Shown here: piece by piece, positions 53,405 through 62,756 of the stretch
Numbering within the stretch: position 1 is the first letter of the stretch
Layout: each line of letters begins with the position of its first letter
NCBI GenBank assembly: GCA_018825305.1
Contig: JAHJEO010000014.1
Span: 1 to 64,000 of the forward strand
Source of the DNA: Gammaproteobacteria bacterium
Lineage (GTDB): Bacteria; Pseudomonadota; Gammaproteobacteria; Burkholderiales; Rhodocyclaceae
DNA: 64,000 bases
Direction: 5' to 3'
Notes under the pieces: generated by a model
The model's input: the letters and a program-made list of their open reading frames with translations, nothing else
The model's database searches: none
What the model was told of the DNA's origin: nothing
Translations under genes and position numbers: made by a program

Positions 53405-54511
53405 ATGTCCAGCCTCTCCAACCGCCTCCTGCTGTCCCTTGCCGCCCTGGCCGCGGCGGTTGCGCTGCCCGCGCTGGCGGCCGACGAACTGATCCGCCTG
53501 ACGCCCGAGCAGTTGAAGCGCGCCGGCGTGGCGACGGCCGCGCTCGCCGAGATGAAGTCGGGCGGCGCCGTGCGCCTGCCGGGCCAGGTGGTGGTGCCGC
53601 CGGGCCAGGTCGAGGTGATCGCCGCGCCGGTGCCGGCCATGGTCGCGGCGGTGCGCGTCGCCTATGGCGAGACGGTCAAGAAGGGCCAGGTGCTGGCCCG
53701 CCTGCAGGGCGCACAGTTGCTGGAGTTGCAGCGCGAATTCGCCCATGCCCGTTCGCAGGCCGGCCTCGCCGGCGAAAGCCTGCGCCGCGATGAGAGCCTG
53801 TTCGCCGACGGCATCATTTCCCAGGGCCGCCTGTCGGCCACGCGCGCCGCCGAGCGGCAGGCGGCCACGCTGCTGGCCGAGACGCGGCAGTCGCTGCGGC
53901 TGGCCGGCCTGGCCGAACCCGCCGAGGCCGGCGCGCTGGCCGCCGCTGCAGAGATTCGCGCGCCTTTCGATGGCGTCGTGCTCGATGCGCCGGTACAGCC
54001 AGGCCAGCGCGTCGACGGGATGACGCCGCTTTTCAAGCTGGGCCGTATCTCGCCGCTCTGGCTGGAAATCCAGGCGACGCCGGCGCAGGCCGCGGGCCTG
54101 GCACCGGGAGATGCCGTGAGCGTGCCGGGCTGCCCTCCCGGCGGCCGAATCACCGTGGTTAGCCCCCACGTCGACGCCCATGACCAGTCGCTGCGGCTGC
54201 GTGCCGAATTGCCCTATCGCGTGCCCTGCGTCCGGCCCAACCAGTACGTCCAGGTCGATGTGCGGCCACAGGAAACATCGACCAGCTATGCCTGGCGGGT
54301 GCCGGCCGGGGCGCTGACGCGCCACCTCTCCCGCACCTGGGTGTTCGTCGCGATGCCGGAAGGCTTCCGGGCCGTCGCGGTACAGGTGCTGGAGGAAGCC
54401 GCGCAGTCCTCGCGCGTCGCCATCCCGGTAGCTGCCGACGCCCGCATCGCCGTCAAGGGCATCGCGACCATCAAGGGTGCCTGGCTGGGCCTCGGCGCAG
54501 GCGAGCAGTGA
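53405..54511 (+). CDS. RND efflux periplasmic adaptor (membrane fusion protein, CzcB/CusB type)
   Basis: This 368-residue adaptor has a signal peptide (to about ALAADE), a lipoyl-like segment in two halves (VIAAPVPAMVAAVRVAYGE and AAAEIRAPFDGVVLDAPVQ) around a helical hairpin (LLELQREFAHARSQAGLAGE), and beta-barrel and membrane-proximal parts ending in KGIATIKGAWLGLG. It links the inner-membrane pump to the outer-membrane channel across the periplasm. No Met/His-rich N-terminal metal site like CusB is seen. The pump gene starts 4 bp after its stop. Confidence 0.9.
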   Translation: MSSLSNRLLLSLAALAAAVALPALAADELIRLTPEQLKRAGVATAALAEMKSGGAVRLPGQVVVPPGQVEVIAAPVPAMVAAVRVAYGETVKKGQVLARLQGAQLLELQREFAHARSQAGLAGESLRRDESLFADGIISQGRLSATRAAERQAATLLAETRQSLRLAGLAEPAEAGALAAAAEIRAPFDGVVLDAPVQPGQRVDGMTPLFKLGRISPLWLEIQATPAQAAGLAPGDAVSVPGCPPGGRITVVSPHVDAHDQSLRLRAELPYRVPCVRPNQYVQVDVRPQETSTSYAWRVPAGALTRHLSRTWVFVAMPEGFRAVAVQVLEEAAQSSRVAIPVAADARIAVKGIATIKGAWLGLGAGEQ

Positions 54512-54515
54512 CGCG

Positions 54516-57500
54516 ATGTTCGCGCGGCTGATCGAGTTCTCGCTGGGCCAGCGCCTGCTGGTGCTGGTCGCCACGCTGATCCTCGTCGGTGGCGGTATCT
54601 TCGCCTTCAACGGCCTGCCGATCGACGCCTTCCCGGACGTGTCGTCGACGCAGGTCAAGGTGATCATGAAGGCGCCGGGCATGACGCCCGGGGAAGTCGA
54701 GACGCGCATCGTCACGCCGATCGAAGTCGAACTGCTCGGCATTCCCCACCAGCGCCTGCTGCGCTCCACCGCCAAGTACGCGATCGCCGACATCACCATC
54801 GACTTCGAGGACGGCACCGACATCTACTGGGCGCGCCAGCAGGTGGCCGAGCGCCTGGCCGGCGTGCTCAAGGACCTGCCGGCCGGCGCCTCCGGCGGCC
54901 TGGCGCCGATCACCACGCCGCTGGGCGAGATGCTGATGTTCACCATCGAGGGCGATATCAGCCTCGAGGACAAGCGCACCCTGCTCGACTGGACCATCCG
55001 GCCGCAATTGCGCACCCTGCCCGGCGTCGCCGACGTCAACAGCCTCGGCGGCATGGCGCGCACTTTTGAAGTCGTGCCGATCCTGGTGGCGCTCAAGGCG
55101 CGCGGGCTGCAGATAAGCGACCTGATGCGCGCCATCGAGGCCAACAACCGCAACGACGGCGCCGGTCGCCTCACCGAGGGCGAAGAGTCGCTGCTGATCC
55201 GCATCGACGGCAGCGCCAAGACCATCGAGGATCTGCGCGCCATCGTCGTGCATCGCGATGTCGGCGGACGCGTCACGCGCCTTGGCGACGTGGCGACGGT
55301 ACGCATCGGCAGCCTGACGCGCTACGGCTTCGTCACCCGCGGCGGCAAGGAGGAGGCGGTGCAGGGGCTGGTGCTGGGCCTGCGCGGCGCCAACGCGCGC
55401 GCCGTGGTCGAGGGCGTGCGCGCCAGGCTGGCCGCGATCGCGCCCTCGCTGCCGCCGGGGGTGACGACCCACATCTTCTACGACCGCGGCGCCCTGGTCG
55501 ATCGTGCCATCGGCACGGTGGCCAAGGCGCTGGCGGAAGCCATCGTGCTGGTGCTGATCCTGCTGCTGGCCTTCCTCGGCAACCTGCGCGCCGCCATCGC
55601 AGTCGCCTGCGTGCTGCCGCTGGCGGCGCTGGTCACCTTCATCCTGATGCGGTTCACCGGCATGTCGGCCAACCTGATGAGCCTGGGCGGCCTGGCCATC
55701 GCCATCGGCATGCTGGTCGATGCCGCCGTGGTGGTGGTGGAGAACGTCGAGAGCCAGTTGGCCGACCCGGCCGGCGCCAAGCTGCCGTTCCTCCATCGCA
55801 TCAACCGCGCCGTGCGCGAAGTGACACAGCCGGTGGTGTCGGGCATGGCCATCATCGTCATCGTCTTCCTGCCGCTGCTGACGCTGCAGGGGCTCGAAGG
55901 CAAGCTCTTCATTCCCGTGGCGCTGACCATCGTCTTTGCCCTGTCCGGCTCGCTGCTGCTGTCGCTGACGGTGATCCCGGTGCTGACGTCCTACCTGCTG
56001 AAGCCGGCCGCGTCGCACCACGAACCGTGGCTGCCGCGCCAGGCGATGCGGCTCTATGAGCCGCTGCTGGCCTGGAGCCTCACCAACGCCAGGAAGGTCA
56101 TCACCGTGGCGGTGGCGCTGCTGGCCGCCACGGTCGCCGCCTTCTTCGTGCTGGGCAAGACCTTCATGCCGACGATGGACGAGGGCGATATCCTGCTGCA
56201 GCTGGCCAAGCTGCCCTCGATCAGCCTCGAGCAGAGCGCCGAGCTCGACATGGCGGTGCAGCGCGCCCTGCTCGAGCGCGTGCCCGAGATCAGGGACGTG
56301 GTCGCCCGCACCGGCTCGGACGAGCTCGGCCTCGACCCGATGGGGCTCAACGAGACCGACAGCTTCCTGGTGCTGGCGCCGCGCGATCAATGGCGCGAAC
56401 CCGACAAGGAATGGCTGACGAACGAGATCCGCACGGTGATGGCCGATTTTCCAGGCATGGACATCGCCTTCACCCAGCCGATCGAGATGCGCGTTTCCGA
56501 GATGCTGACCGGCACGCGCGGCGACCTGGCGATCAAGATCTTCGGGCCGGACCTCGATGCGCTCAACGCCCTCGCCGAGAAGATCGCCGCCCTGCTCAAG
56601 ACCGTGCCCGGCGCCCAGGACGTGCTGACGGTGAAGAACGAGGGTGTGCAGTACTACACCGTCGAGATCGACCGCCTCGCCGCCGGCCGCTTCGGCCTGT
56701 CGGTCGAGGAGATCGCCGTCGCGCTGCGCGCCCAGATCGAGGGCCAGCCGGTCGGCCTGGTGCTCGAGGGCAGCCGCCGCACCCCGCTGGTGATCCGGGG
56801 CGGCGAAGGCATGCGCAACTCGCCGGCCCTGTTCGCCGGCATGCAGCTGGCCTTGCCCGAAGGCGGCAACGTGCCGCTGGCGGCGCTGGCCCAGCTCAAG
56901 CGCGTCGCCGGCCCGGTCAAGATCGACCACGAGAGCGCCAACCGCATGGCGATCGTCCAGGCCAACGTCAGCGGCCGCGACCTGGTCGGCTTCGTCGAGG
57001 AGGCGAAGGCGAAGGTCGCCGCCGAGGTGTCGCTGGGTACCGGCGTGCATCTGGCCTGGGGCGGCCAGTTCGAAAACCAGCAGCGTGCCGCCAAGCGCCT
57101 GTTGCTGGTGGTGCCGATCGCCCTGGCCCTGATCTTCCACATCCTGTTCACCACCTTCGGTTCGGTCAGGCAGGCGGCGATGGTGTTCGTCAATATCCCC
57201 TTCGCGCTGATCGGCGGCGTCTTCGCCCTGCTGCTCGCCGGCGAATACCTGTCGGTGCCGGCCTCGGTCGGCTTCATCGCCCTGCTCGGCATCGCGGTGC
57301 TCAACGGCCTGGTGCTGATCTCCCATTTCAACCAGCTGCGGGCGCAGGGCATGGCGCTCGAACGCGTGGTAATCGAAGGCTCGAAGCGCCGCCTGCGGCC
57401 GGTGCTGATGACGGCCTCTATCGCCGCCTTCGGCCTGGTGCCGCTGCTGTTCGCCAGCGGCCCCGGCTCGGAAATCCAGCGGCCGCTGGCCATCGTCGTC

Positions 57501-57578
57501 ATCGGCGGCCTCGTCACCTCGACCCTGCTGACGCTGGTGATGCTGCCCATCCTTTATCGCCGCTGGGGAAGCGCATGA
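54516..57578 (+). CDS. Heavy-metal efflux RND pump (CzcA/CusA family)
   Basis: This 1020-residue inner-membrane pump has twelve transmembrane helices and two large periplasmic loops. The N-terminus FARLIEFSLGQRLLVLVATL and GLPIDAFPDVSSTQVKVIM are typical of HME-RND proteins. The TM4 proton-relay segment reads LAIAIGMLVDAAVVVVENV, with one Asp and without the DFG-type motif of CzcA, so it is nearer the CusA-like subgroups. The family start is the ATG at 54516. The metal handled cannot be fixed from sequence alone. Confidence 0.93.
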   Translation: MFARLIEFSLGQRLLVLVATLILVGGGIFAFNGLPIDAFPDVSSTQVKVIMKAPGMTPGEVETRIVTPIEVELLGIPHQRLLRSTAKYAIADITIDFEDGTDIYWARQQVAERLAGVLKDLPAGASGGLAPITTPLGEMLMFTIEGDISLEDKRTLLDWTIRPQLRTLPGVADVNSLGGMARTFEVVPILVALKARGLQISDLMRAIEANNRNDGAGRLTEGEESLLIRIDGSAKTIEDLRAIVVHRDVGGRVTRLGDVATVRIGSLTRYGFVTRGGKEEAVQGLVLGLRGANARAVVEGVRARLAAIAPSLPPGVTTHIFYDRGALVDRAIGTVAKALAEAIVLVLILLLAFLGNLRAAIAVACVLPLAALVTFILMRFTGMSANLMSLGGLAIAIGMLVDAAVVVVENVESQLADPAGAKLPFLHRINRAVREVTQPVVSGMAIIVIVFLPLLTLQGLEGKLFIPVALTIVFALSGSLLLSLTVIPVLTSYLLKPAASHHEPWLPRQAMRLYEPLLAWSLTNARKVITVAVALLAATVAAFFVLGKTFMPTMDEGDILLQLAKLPSISLEQSAELDMAVQRALLERVPEIRDVVARTGSDELGLDPMGLNETDSFLVLAPRDQWREPDKEWLTNEIRTVMADFPGMDIAFTQPIEMRVSEMLTGTRGDLAIKIFGPDLDALNALAEKIAALLKTVPGAQDVLTVKNEGVQYYTVEIDRLAAGRFGLSVEEIAVALRAQIEGQPVGLVLEGSRRTPLVIRGGEGMRNSPALFAGMQLALPEGGNVPLAALAQLKRVAGPVKIDHESANRMAIVQANVSGRDLVGFVEEAKAKVAAEVSLGTGVHLAWGGQFENQQRAAKRLLLVVPIALALIFHILFTTFGSVRQAAMVFVNIPFALIGGVFALLLAGEYLSVPASVGFIALLGIAVLNGLVLISHFNQLRAQGMALERVVIEGSKRRLRPVLMTASIAAFGLVPLLFASGPGSEIQRPLAIVVIGGLVTSTLLTLVMLPILYRRWGSA

Positions 57579-57889
57579 CGAAAAAACTCGATGTCAGCCT
57601 CAAGCTGGTCCTGCCCGCGGTGCTGAAGGAGCAGATACTCGACCAGCTGCTCAAGCACCCGGACTGGGTCGGCCCCTTCAGCCTCCACCGCATCGAGGGT
57701 CACGGCGACCCGGAGAGCATCGCGAGCCCGGCCGAGCAGGTGCGCGGCTCCGCTTCGCGCGTGCAGATCGAGATCCTGATGGACGCGAGCCATGTCAGCG
57801 AACTGCTGCAGGAGCTGCGTGCCGAGCTGCCCAGTCGCGAGGTGCTGTGGTGGCTGACGCCAGTGGCCGAATACGGGAGCCTGGCATGA
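57575..57889 (+). CDS. DUF3240 protein of the metal-efflux operon
   Basis: This 104-residue protein (TKKLDVSLKLVLPAVLKEQI, HPDWVGPFSLHRIEGHGD, ASRVQIEILMDASHVSELLQ) matches DUF3240, a PII-like small protein found in Czc/Cus-type operons of betaproteobacteria. A regulatory or metal-sensing role has been proposed from its fold and context. It overlaps the pump stop and the outer-membrane channel start, both by 4 bp, so stoichiometric coupled translation is likely. Confidence 0.85.
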   Translation: MTKKLDVSLKLVLPAVLKEQILDQLLKHPDWVGPFSLHRIEGHGDPESIASPAEQVRGSASRVQIEILMDASHVSELLQELRAELPSREVLWWLTPVAEYGSLA

Positions 57890-59157
57890 AGCGCTGGGGC
57901 CTGTTGCTGCTGCTACTGCCGCTCACCGCGGCCGCCGCCGATTTCTCCGATCTGCCGCCGACTGCCCAGGTGGTGCCGGCATTGCAGGCCTATCCGGCGG
58001 TGCGCGCCGCCGCCGCCGGCCTGAGCGCCGAGACCGCCAACCGCGACCGCCTCGAAGCCGGCCCCCACGAATTCGCGTTGCGGCTTTCCAGCCAGCGGCG
58101 GCGTGACCGGCCGGCGGACCTGAGCTATCGCGACCACGAGATCGGGATCGAGCGCGCCATCCGCCTGCCCGGCAAGGCCGGCAAGGATGCCGAGATCGGC
58201 GCGGCCGGGGTGGCCGAGGCCGGCTTCGCGCTGGGCGACGCCATGCACGAGAGCGCGCGGCTGCTGCTCGGTCGCTGGTTCGAGTGGCAGCGCGAGACCG
58301 CCGCCGTGCGCGAATGGGCGGCGCAGGTCGCGGTGTTGCGCTCCCAGCACGACGCGGTGCTGAAAAAAGTCGGCGCTGGCGACACGGCGAGGCTTGAGGC
58401 GCTGCTGTCCGAAGCGCAGCTGGTGCAGACCGAGGCGCAGCTGGCGCAGGCGCGCTCGCGCCAGGAACGCGTCGCCGCCGAACTGGCGCAGCATTTCCCC
58501 GGCATCGCCCTGCCGGCCGAAGTTCCGGCGCCGCCGCCGCAGGCCGTGGCCGATACGCCCGAGGCGCTGGCGCAATGGCGCGAACGCATCCTTGCCCACA
58601 ACCATGAACTGGCGGTGGCGCGCAGCGCTTCTCGGCGCGGCCAGCTCGCCGCCCAGCGCCTCGATGCCGAGCGCCTGCCGGACCCGACGCTGGGCGTCAG
58701 CTACGGTTCCGAGCGCGACGGCCAGGAACGCATCGTCGGCCTGCACCTGACCATTCCCCTGCCGGGCGAAGCGCGTGCGGCGAGCGCCCGGGCGGGCAGC
58801 GCCGAGGCGTCGGCGGCAGGCGCGCGCGAGGCGCTGGTGCTGGCCCGTGCCGAGGTCGAGGCACGCCGCACGGTGATGCTGGCGCTGAGCAACCACGCCC
58901 AGTGGCTGCGGCTGGCCGACGTGGCGGCGCGCATGGACGACAACGCCCGCCTGCTCGACAAGGCATGGCGCCTCGGCGAAGGCCAGATCAACGACCTGCT
59001 GACGGCGCGGCGACAGGCGATCGAGGCGCGGCTGGCGGCGGCGCAGGCGCGGCTGGACGCCAACGAGGCGCGTTATCGGCTGCTGCTCGATACCCACGAG
59101 CTGTGGGACCTGGACGGCGACGCGGATGCCGCAACTACCGCCGCGCCGTCCCGCTAG
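57886..59157 (+). CDS. TolC-family outer-membrane efflux protein (CzcC-like)
   Basis: This 423-residue outer-membrane channel completes the RND tripartite pump. After a signal peptide (MKRWGLLLLLLPLTAAAA) it shows two OEP repeats with long helices (EAQLVQTEAQLAQARSRQER; AQRLDAERLPDPTLGVSYGS). Residues 160-168 read KKVGAGDTA, an in-frame copy of the dispersed repeat at the tip of the first helical hairpin. Its TAG stop lies inside another copy of the repeat, in the opposite direction, so the native C-terminus may have been altered. Confidence 0.9.
   Translation: MKRWGLLLLLLPLTAAAADFSDLPPTAQVVPALQAYPAVRAAAAGLSAETANRDRLEAGPHEFALRLSSQRRRDRPADLSYRDHEIGIERAIRLPGKAGKDAEIGAAGVAEAGFALGDAMHESARLLLGRWFEWQRETAAVREWAAQVAVLRSQHDAVLKKVGAGDTARLEALLSEAQLVQTEAQLAQARSRQERVAAELAQHFPGIALPAEVPAPPPQAVADTPEALAQWRERILAHNHELAVARSASRRGQLAAQRLDAERLPDPTLGVSYGSERDGQERIVGLHLTIPLPGEARAASARAGSAEASAAGAREALVLARAEVEARRTVMLALSNHAQWLRLADVAARMDDNARLLDKAWRLGEGQINDLLTARRQAIEARLAAAQARLDANEARYRLLLDTHELWDLDGDADAATTAAPSR
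58363..58388 (+). repeat. Dispersed 25-bp repeat, copy in CzcC-like gene (sense, in frame)
   Basis: A6, GTCGGCGCTGGC, GACACGGC. It encodes KKVGAGDTA. Natural relatives often have an x-V-x-AGD-x-x-x-LE stretch here, so part of the match could reflect function. Confidence 0.6.
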
Positions 59158-59169
59158 CGCCGACTTTTT
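59145..59169 (-). repeat. Dispersed 25-bp repeat supplying the stop of the CzcC-like gene
   Basis: GCCGTCCCGCTAGCGCCGAC followed by T5: the consensus in reverse, with GCCAGC changed to GCTAGC. That TAG is the stop codon of the CzcC-like gene. The T-run could also aid termination. Confidence 0.75.
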
Positions 59170-59175
59170 CCCGGA

Positions 59176-60273
59176 TCAGCCCGCCAGCGTCGGGTAGTCG
59201 GTATAGCCTTTCGCGCCACCGGCGTAGAAAGTGTCGGCATCCCAGCGCGCCAGTTCCTTGCCATTGCGCAGACGCTCGACCAGGTCGGGGTTGGACACGT
59301 AGGGCCGGCCGATGGCCACCAGATCGGCATGGCCGCGGGCGAGGATGGCTTCGCCGCTGTCCTTCTTGAAGCCGCCGCAGGCGATGATCGCGCCCTTGTA
59401 GGCCGCGCGCAGCAGCGGCATCAGACGATGCGCCGGATCGTGGATCCACGATCCGCCCTGGTCGAAGACGTGGAGGAAGCCGATGCCGCGCCGGTCGAGC
59501 TCGGCCGCGAGATAGGGGTAAGTCACCAGCGGATCGGGATCCGGTTCCATGTCGTTGAAGGTGCCGTAGGGCGACTGCCGCACCGCGATTCGACGCGGTT
59601 CATAGACCAGCGCGACGGCGTCCACGATCTCCAGCAGCAGGCGGTAGCGCTTGTCGAGCGAGCCGCCGTATTCGTCGGCGCGGTCGTTGAGGACGGGGCA
59701 GCGGAACTGGTCCATCAGGTAGCCGTTGGCGCCGTGGATTTCGACGCCGTCGAAGCCGGCCAGCTTGGCCATGTGGGCGGAGTGGGCGAACTGCTGGACG
59801 ATGTCCTTGACCTCGGGCGTCGACAGCCCCTCGGGCGGTTCGCACGGCACCAGGGCCGGCTTGCCGTCGGCGATGATCCAGGTGCTGGAACTGGTGGCGG
59901 GGCGCCACGATGCGCCGGCCGGGCGGCTGCCGTCGGCATGCAGCGCCGAATGCGCGATGCGGCCGCAGTGCCAGAGCTGGGCGAAGATGACACCACCGGC
60001 GGCGTGCACCGCATCCGTCACCTTCTTCCAGCCGGCGGCCTGGGCCTCGTTCCACAGGGCGCCGGTGCCGAGGTAGCCGCGGCCGCGATCGGAAACCGGC
60101 ACGCCCTCTGACACGATCAGGCCGGCCCCGGCGCGCTGGCGGTAGTACTCGACCATCAGGTCGTTGGGCACGGCGTCGCGGTGGTCGGCGCGGCAGCGCG
60201 TCATCGGCGCCATGACGATGCGGTTGGCGAAGGTGACGGCGCCGTTGGTGAATTTGTCGAACAGCATGGTCAT
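59176..60273 (-). CDS. Old yellow enzyme family NADH:flavin oxidoreductase (NemA-like alkene reductase)
   Basis: This 365-residue FMN enzyme reduces activated C=C bonds or nitro groups. [54 protein letters not shown] and [19 protein letters not shown] are OYE motifs, including the His-x-x-Asn substrate pair (HGAN). The ATG at 60273 overlaps the VOC gene stop (ATGA), but GGGAG is better spaced for the ATG at 60267. It forms a minus-strand unit lgt-VOC-OYE. Physiological substrate unknown. Confidence 0.93.
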   Translation of the reverse strand: MTMLFDKFTNGAVTFANRIVMAPMTRCRADHRDAVPNDLMVEYYRQRAGAGLIVSEGVPVSDRGRGYLGTGALWNEAQAAGWKKVTDAVHAAGGVIFAQLWHCGRIAHSALHADGSRPAGASWRPATSSSTWIIADGKPALVPCEPPEGLSTPEVKDIVQQFAHSAHMAKLAGFDGVEIHGANGYLMDQFRCPVLNDRADEYGGSLDKRYRLLLEIVDAVALVYEPRRIAVRQSPYGTFNDMEPDPDPLVTYPYLAAELDRRGIGFLHVFDQGGSWIHDPAHRLMPLLRAAYKGAIIACGGFKKDSGEAILARGHADLVAIGRPYVSNPDLVERLRNGKELARWDADTFYAGGAKGYTDYPTLAG

Positions 60274-60749
60274 GCTCCCGGTGGGTTGAATGCGGCGATG
60301 ACTTCCGGCGGCGCCTGGACCAGCTCGATCAGCACGCCCTCGCCGCCAATGGGGAATTCGTCGCTGGATTTCGGATGCAGGAAGCAGATGTCGTAACCGG
60401 CCGCGCCCTTGCGGATGCCGCCGGGGGCGAAGCGCACGCCTTGCGCGGTGAGCCACTCGACCGCCTGCGCCAGGTCGTCGATCCAGAGGCCGACGTGGTT
60501 CAGCGGTGTGGTGTGCACCGCCGGCTTCTTCTCTGGGTCGAGCGGCTGCATCAGGTCGACCTCGACCTTGAACGGCCCGCTGCCCATGGTGCAGATGTCC
60601 TCGTCGACGTTCTCGCGCTCGGAAACGAAATTGCCGGTGACGGCCAGGCCGAGCATGTCGACCCACAGCGTTCGCAGCTTGTCCTTCGATGTGCCGCCGA
60701 TGGCGATCTGCTGGATGCCCAGCACCCTGAACGGGCGATTCTGCGTCAT
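60270..60749 (-). CDS. VOC-family protein, possible methylmalonyl-CoA epimerase
   Basis: This 159-residue glyoxalase-fold protein has two halves. The second, [20 protein letters not shown], then [20 protein letters not shown] and [10 protein letters not shown], closely follows the C-terminal pattern of methylmalonyl-CoA epimerases (GA-x-G, FLHPKS, GVLIEL). Metal ligands His in LNHVG and Glu in LIELVQ are present, but the usual first His is Gln here (GIQQIAIG). Epimerase activity would link PCC and the mutase at 42.8-49.6 kb, which lack one nearby. Another VOC reaction is possible. Overlaps lgt and the OYE gene. Confidence 0.72.
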   Translation of the reverse strand: MTQNRPFRVLGIQQIAIGGTSKDKLRTLWVDMLGLAVTGNFVSERENVDEDICTMGSGPFKVEVDLMQPLDPEKKPAVHTTPLNHVGLWIDDLAQAVEWLTAQGVRFAPGGIRKGAAGYDICFLHPKSSDEFPIGGEGVLIELVQAPPEVIAAFNPPGA

Positions 60750-61528
60750 GTCCTTTTCCTCGTGACGATCAATGCGATGCCGAGCGCGACCATCGGCAGA
60801 GACAGCCACTGGCCCATGCTCACAGCATAGGAGAGGCCGAAGATGCCGGCGTCCGGTTCGCGGAAGTATTCTGCTACGAAACGGAAGGCACCGTAGCCAA
60901 TAAGGAACAACCCCGACACCGCCCCGACCGGCCGCTGCCGGCGCGAGTAAAGCCAGAGCACGGCGAACAGTGCCAGGCCCTCCAGCCCGGCCTGGTAAAG
61001 CTGCGACGGGTGGCGCGGCGCGGTATCGACATACGGGAACACCATGGCCCACGGCAGGTCGGGCGAAGCGACCCGCCCCCACAGCTCGCCATTGATGAAG
61101 TTGCCGATGCGCCCGGCGCCCAGGCCCAGCGGCACCAGCGGCGCGATGAAGTCGGTGACGGCGAGAAATGCCTTGCCGCGCTTGCGGGCGAACAGCGCCA
61201 TCGCCGCCAGCACGCCGAGGAAACCGCCGTGGAAGCTCATGCCGCCCTTCCATACCGCGAGGATTTCCAGCGGGTGCGCCAGGTAATAAGTCGGCTCGTA
61301 GAACAGCACCTGGCCCAGGCGGCCGCCGACGATCACGCCGATCACGCCGTAGAACAACAGGTCGTCAAGGTCCGTCGGCGTCATGCCGTGCCACGGCTGG
61401 CCGGCCGCGCGGCGCCGCCCGAGCCAGAGGAAGGCGACGAAACCGGCGAGGTACATCAGGCCGTACCAGCGCACGGCCAGCGGGCCGAGCGCGATGGCGA
61501 CGGGATCGAACTGGGGATGGATCAGCAT
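60746..61528 (-). CDS. lgt: Prolipoprotein diacylglyceryl transferase
   Basis: Lgt attaches diacylglycerol to the lipobox cysteine of prolipoproteins in the inner membrane. This 260-residue protein has about seven transmembrane helices, [20 protein letters not shown] near the start, [20 protein letters not shown], the MSFHGGFLG block with the essential His, and the family signature [13 protein letters not shown]. It is intact and of normal length. Several lipoproteins in this window would be its substrates. Confidence 0.96.
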   Translation of the reverse strand: MLIHPQFDPVAIALGPLAVRWYGLMYLAGFVAFLWLGRRRAAGQPWHGMTPTDLDDLLFYGVIGVIVGGRLGQVLFYEPTYYLAHPLEILAVWKGGMSFHGGFLGVLAAMALFARKRGKAFLAVTDFIAPLVPLGLGAGRIGNFINGELWGRVASPDLPWAMVFPYVDTAPRHPSQLYQAGLEGLALFAVLWLYSRRQRPVGAVSGLFLIGYGAFRFVAEYFREPDAGIFGLSYAVSMGQWLSLPMVALGIALIVTRKRT

Positions 61529-61552
61529 GGTCGGCCGATTCTAACCCCCCGC

Positions 61553-61604
61553 AAAAAGTCGGCACCCCAAGGGTGCTTTCTGCGGGGCGCGCTGGCGGGA
61601 CGGC
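61553..61604 (+). repeat. Dispersed repeat, long form (+27 nt), intergenic copy
   Basis: This has the same structure as the polA copy: A5, GTCGGC, then CCCCAAGGGTGCTTTC with GCGGGG, then GCGCTGGCGGGACGGC. It differs from the polA copy at only a few positions, showing that the long form is not unique to a gene. Confidence 0.8.
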
Positions 61605-61693
61605 GATGCGGCGGTGCTCAGGCCACGTCAGGCCGGGCCGCCGCCTCATGCGCTCCCGCCCTGCGGGTTCCCTTGCACCGGCACGCCCGTCGG

Positions 61694-61738
61694 CCGGTCT
61701 CGAAACTCGCGGCTGTGCCGCTCAGACTACGAGACCGG
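61694..61738. repeat. Nested palindrome, REP/BIME-like
   Basis: Outer arms CCGGTCTCG/CGAGACCGG (9 bp) and inner arms GCGGC/GCCGC form a bulged hairpin of 45 nt. This has the size and form of an extragenic palindrome. Confidence 0.55.
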
Positions 61739-61991
61739 ACATCCCCGCCGAGCGCGCCGGCACTGCGGCGGTCACGAAATCGGCGGCAACCCGGCCTGCC
61801 GTGGCCTGAGTGGGGCCCTGGGCAGGTATCGGCCGAGTCCGGTCGCTGGGTCTGTTGCGAATCACCTGCCCCGAGCGACCGGTTACTCATCAGACTGCTG
61901 ACTACGAGGCCAAAATCCATCAGACAGCATTTCGGCCCCGACAGTCATTGGCGGCGTACTTTTGCCGTCACCACAATCGGACTTTCACCGA

Positions 61992-62756
61992 CTACACAGA
62001 AACCGATAGCGAAGACAGCAGGCTGCTGTTTTGACTGGGGTCATTGCCGATGTTATAGGCTTGCATAAGCCGCATGATTTGCATCATGACCTTCGCCTCC
62101 GAATTGCTGCTCGCTGGCGATGAGAATGCGGTACTTGTGCCGGAATCAGTGGTCGCTGTAGTGGCCGAGTTGCTCGAACTGCTCGACTGCTGATAGGCCA
62201 TCGCTTCCTGGAAGCTGACCTCGCCATCGCCATTGGTATCCGCAGCGTCGAAGTTGTCGAGGATATTCGACATCATGTTGCTGCGACTGTCGGAGGCGCC
62301 GATCTGATTGAGCGTGCTGGTTAAATCGTCCTTGGTCATGCTTGGTCCGTCGCCGGGCGGCGGTGGCGGTGGCTTGCCACCCATACCATTCATTCCCCCC
62401 ATACCCCCGGCTTGCATCGCCATCTGCATACGGTTGTCCTGAAACTGCTGCTCCAGATCATTTTGAAGTTTTGTTAAGGTATCGCTGAATTCCTGCTTGG
62501 AAACCTTGCCGTTGCTGTCCGTGTCCAACTTTGAAAATAGTTCATCGACAGTCGATGAAGTGCTGCTCGTGCTTGACGATGAATTTGAGGTTGAAGAAAT
62601 TTTGTCGAAGGCAGCCTGAAGATCCGACTTCTGGATGTATCCCTGACCGGAGGTATCCAACTTCGAAAACAGGCTTTCGGCCATCTTTGTGGCATCCGGC
62701 CGTTGCCTCATGCCCTGCATGATCAAACTGCTGCCAATACTGCCAATACTGCTCAT
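61992..62756 (-). CDS. EF-hand calcium-binding protein
   Basis: This 254-residue protein has three clear EF-hand loops: DTSGQGYIQKSD (about 35), DTDSNGKVSKQE (about 79) and DTNGDGEVSFQE (about 173), with a possible degenerate fourth near SMTKDDLTSTLN. Between them are Ser/Thr-rich linkers, a Met/Gly-rich patch and a run of six prolines. No signal peptide is seen. I start it at 62756, where AAGGA is well spaced; the ATG at 62762 abuts it. Base composition is visibly less GC-rich than the neighbours. Similar proteins accompany a PmrA/QseB-type regulator in other bacteria; the role is unknown. Confidence 0.85.
   Translation of the reverse strand: MSSIGSIGSSLIMQGMRQRPDATKMAESLFSKLDTSGQGYIQKSDLQAAFDKISSTSNSSSSTSSTSSTVDELFSKLDTDSNGKVSKQEFSDTLTKLQNDLEQQFQDNRMQMAMQAGGMGGMNGMGGKPPPPPPGDGPSMTKDDLTSTLNQIGASDSRSNMMSNILDNFDAADTNGDGEVSFQEAMAYQQSSSSSNSATTATTDSGTSTAFSSPASSNSEAKVMMQIMRLMQAYNIGNDPSQNSSLLSSLSVSV

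Larger units (their letters stand above)
61529..61991. other. Gene-free stretch with repeats
   Basis: No convincing gene lies in these 463 bp. They hold the long-form dispersed repeat (61553-61604), a nested palindrome (CCGGTCTCG at 61694 against CGAGACCGG at 61730, with GCGGC/GCCGC inside) and an AT-richer stretch toward the EF-hand gene. The lgt promoter should lie near the left end. I see no T-run terminator for the EF-hand gene. Confidence 0.5.

Noticed and set aside
54471-57326. 951-codon open frame on the minus strand
   Set aside because: It is the antisense shadow of the RND pump gene; it is Gln/His/Asp/Arg-rich with no family features.
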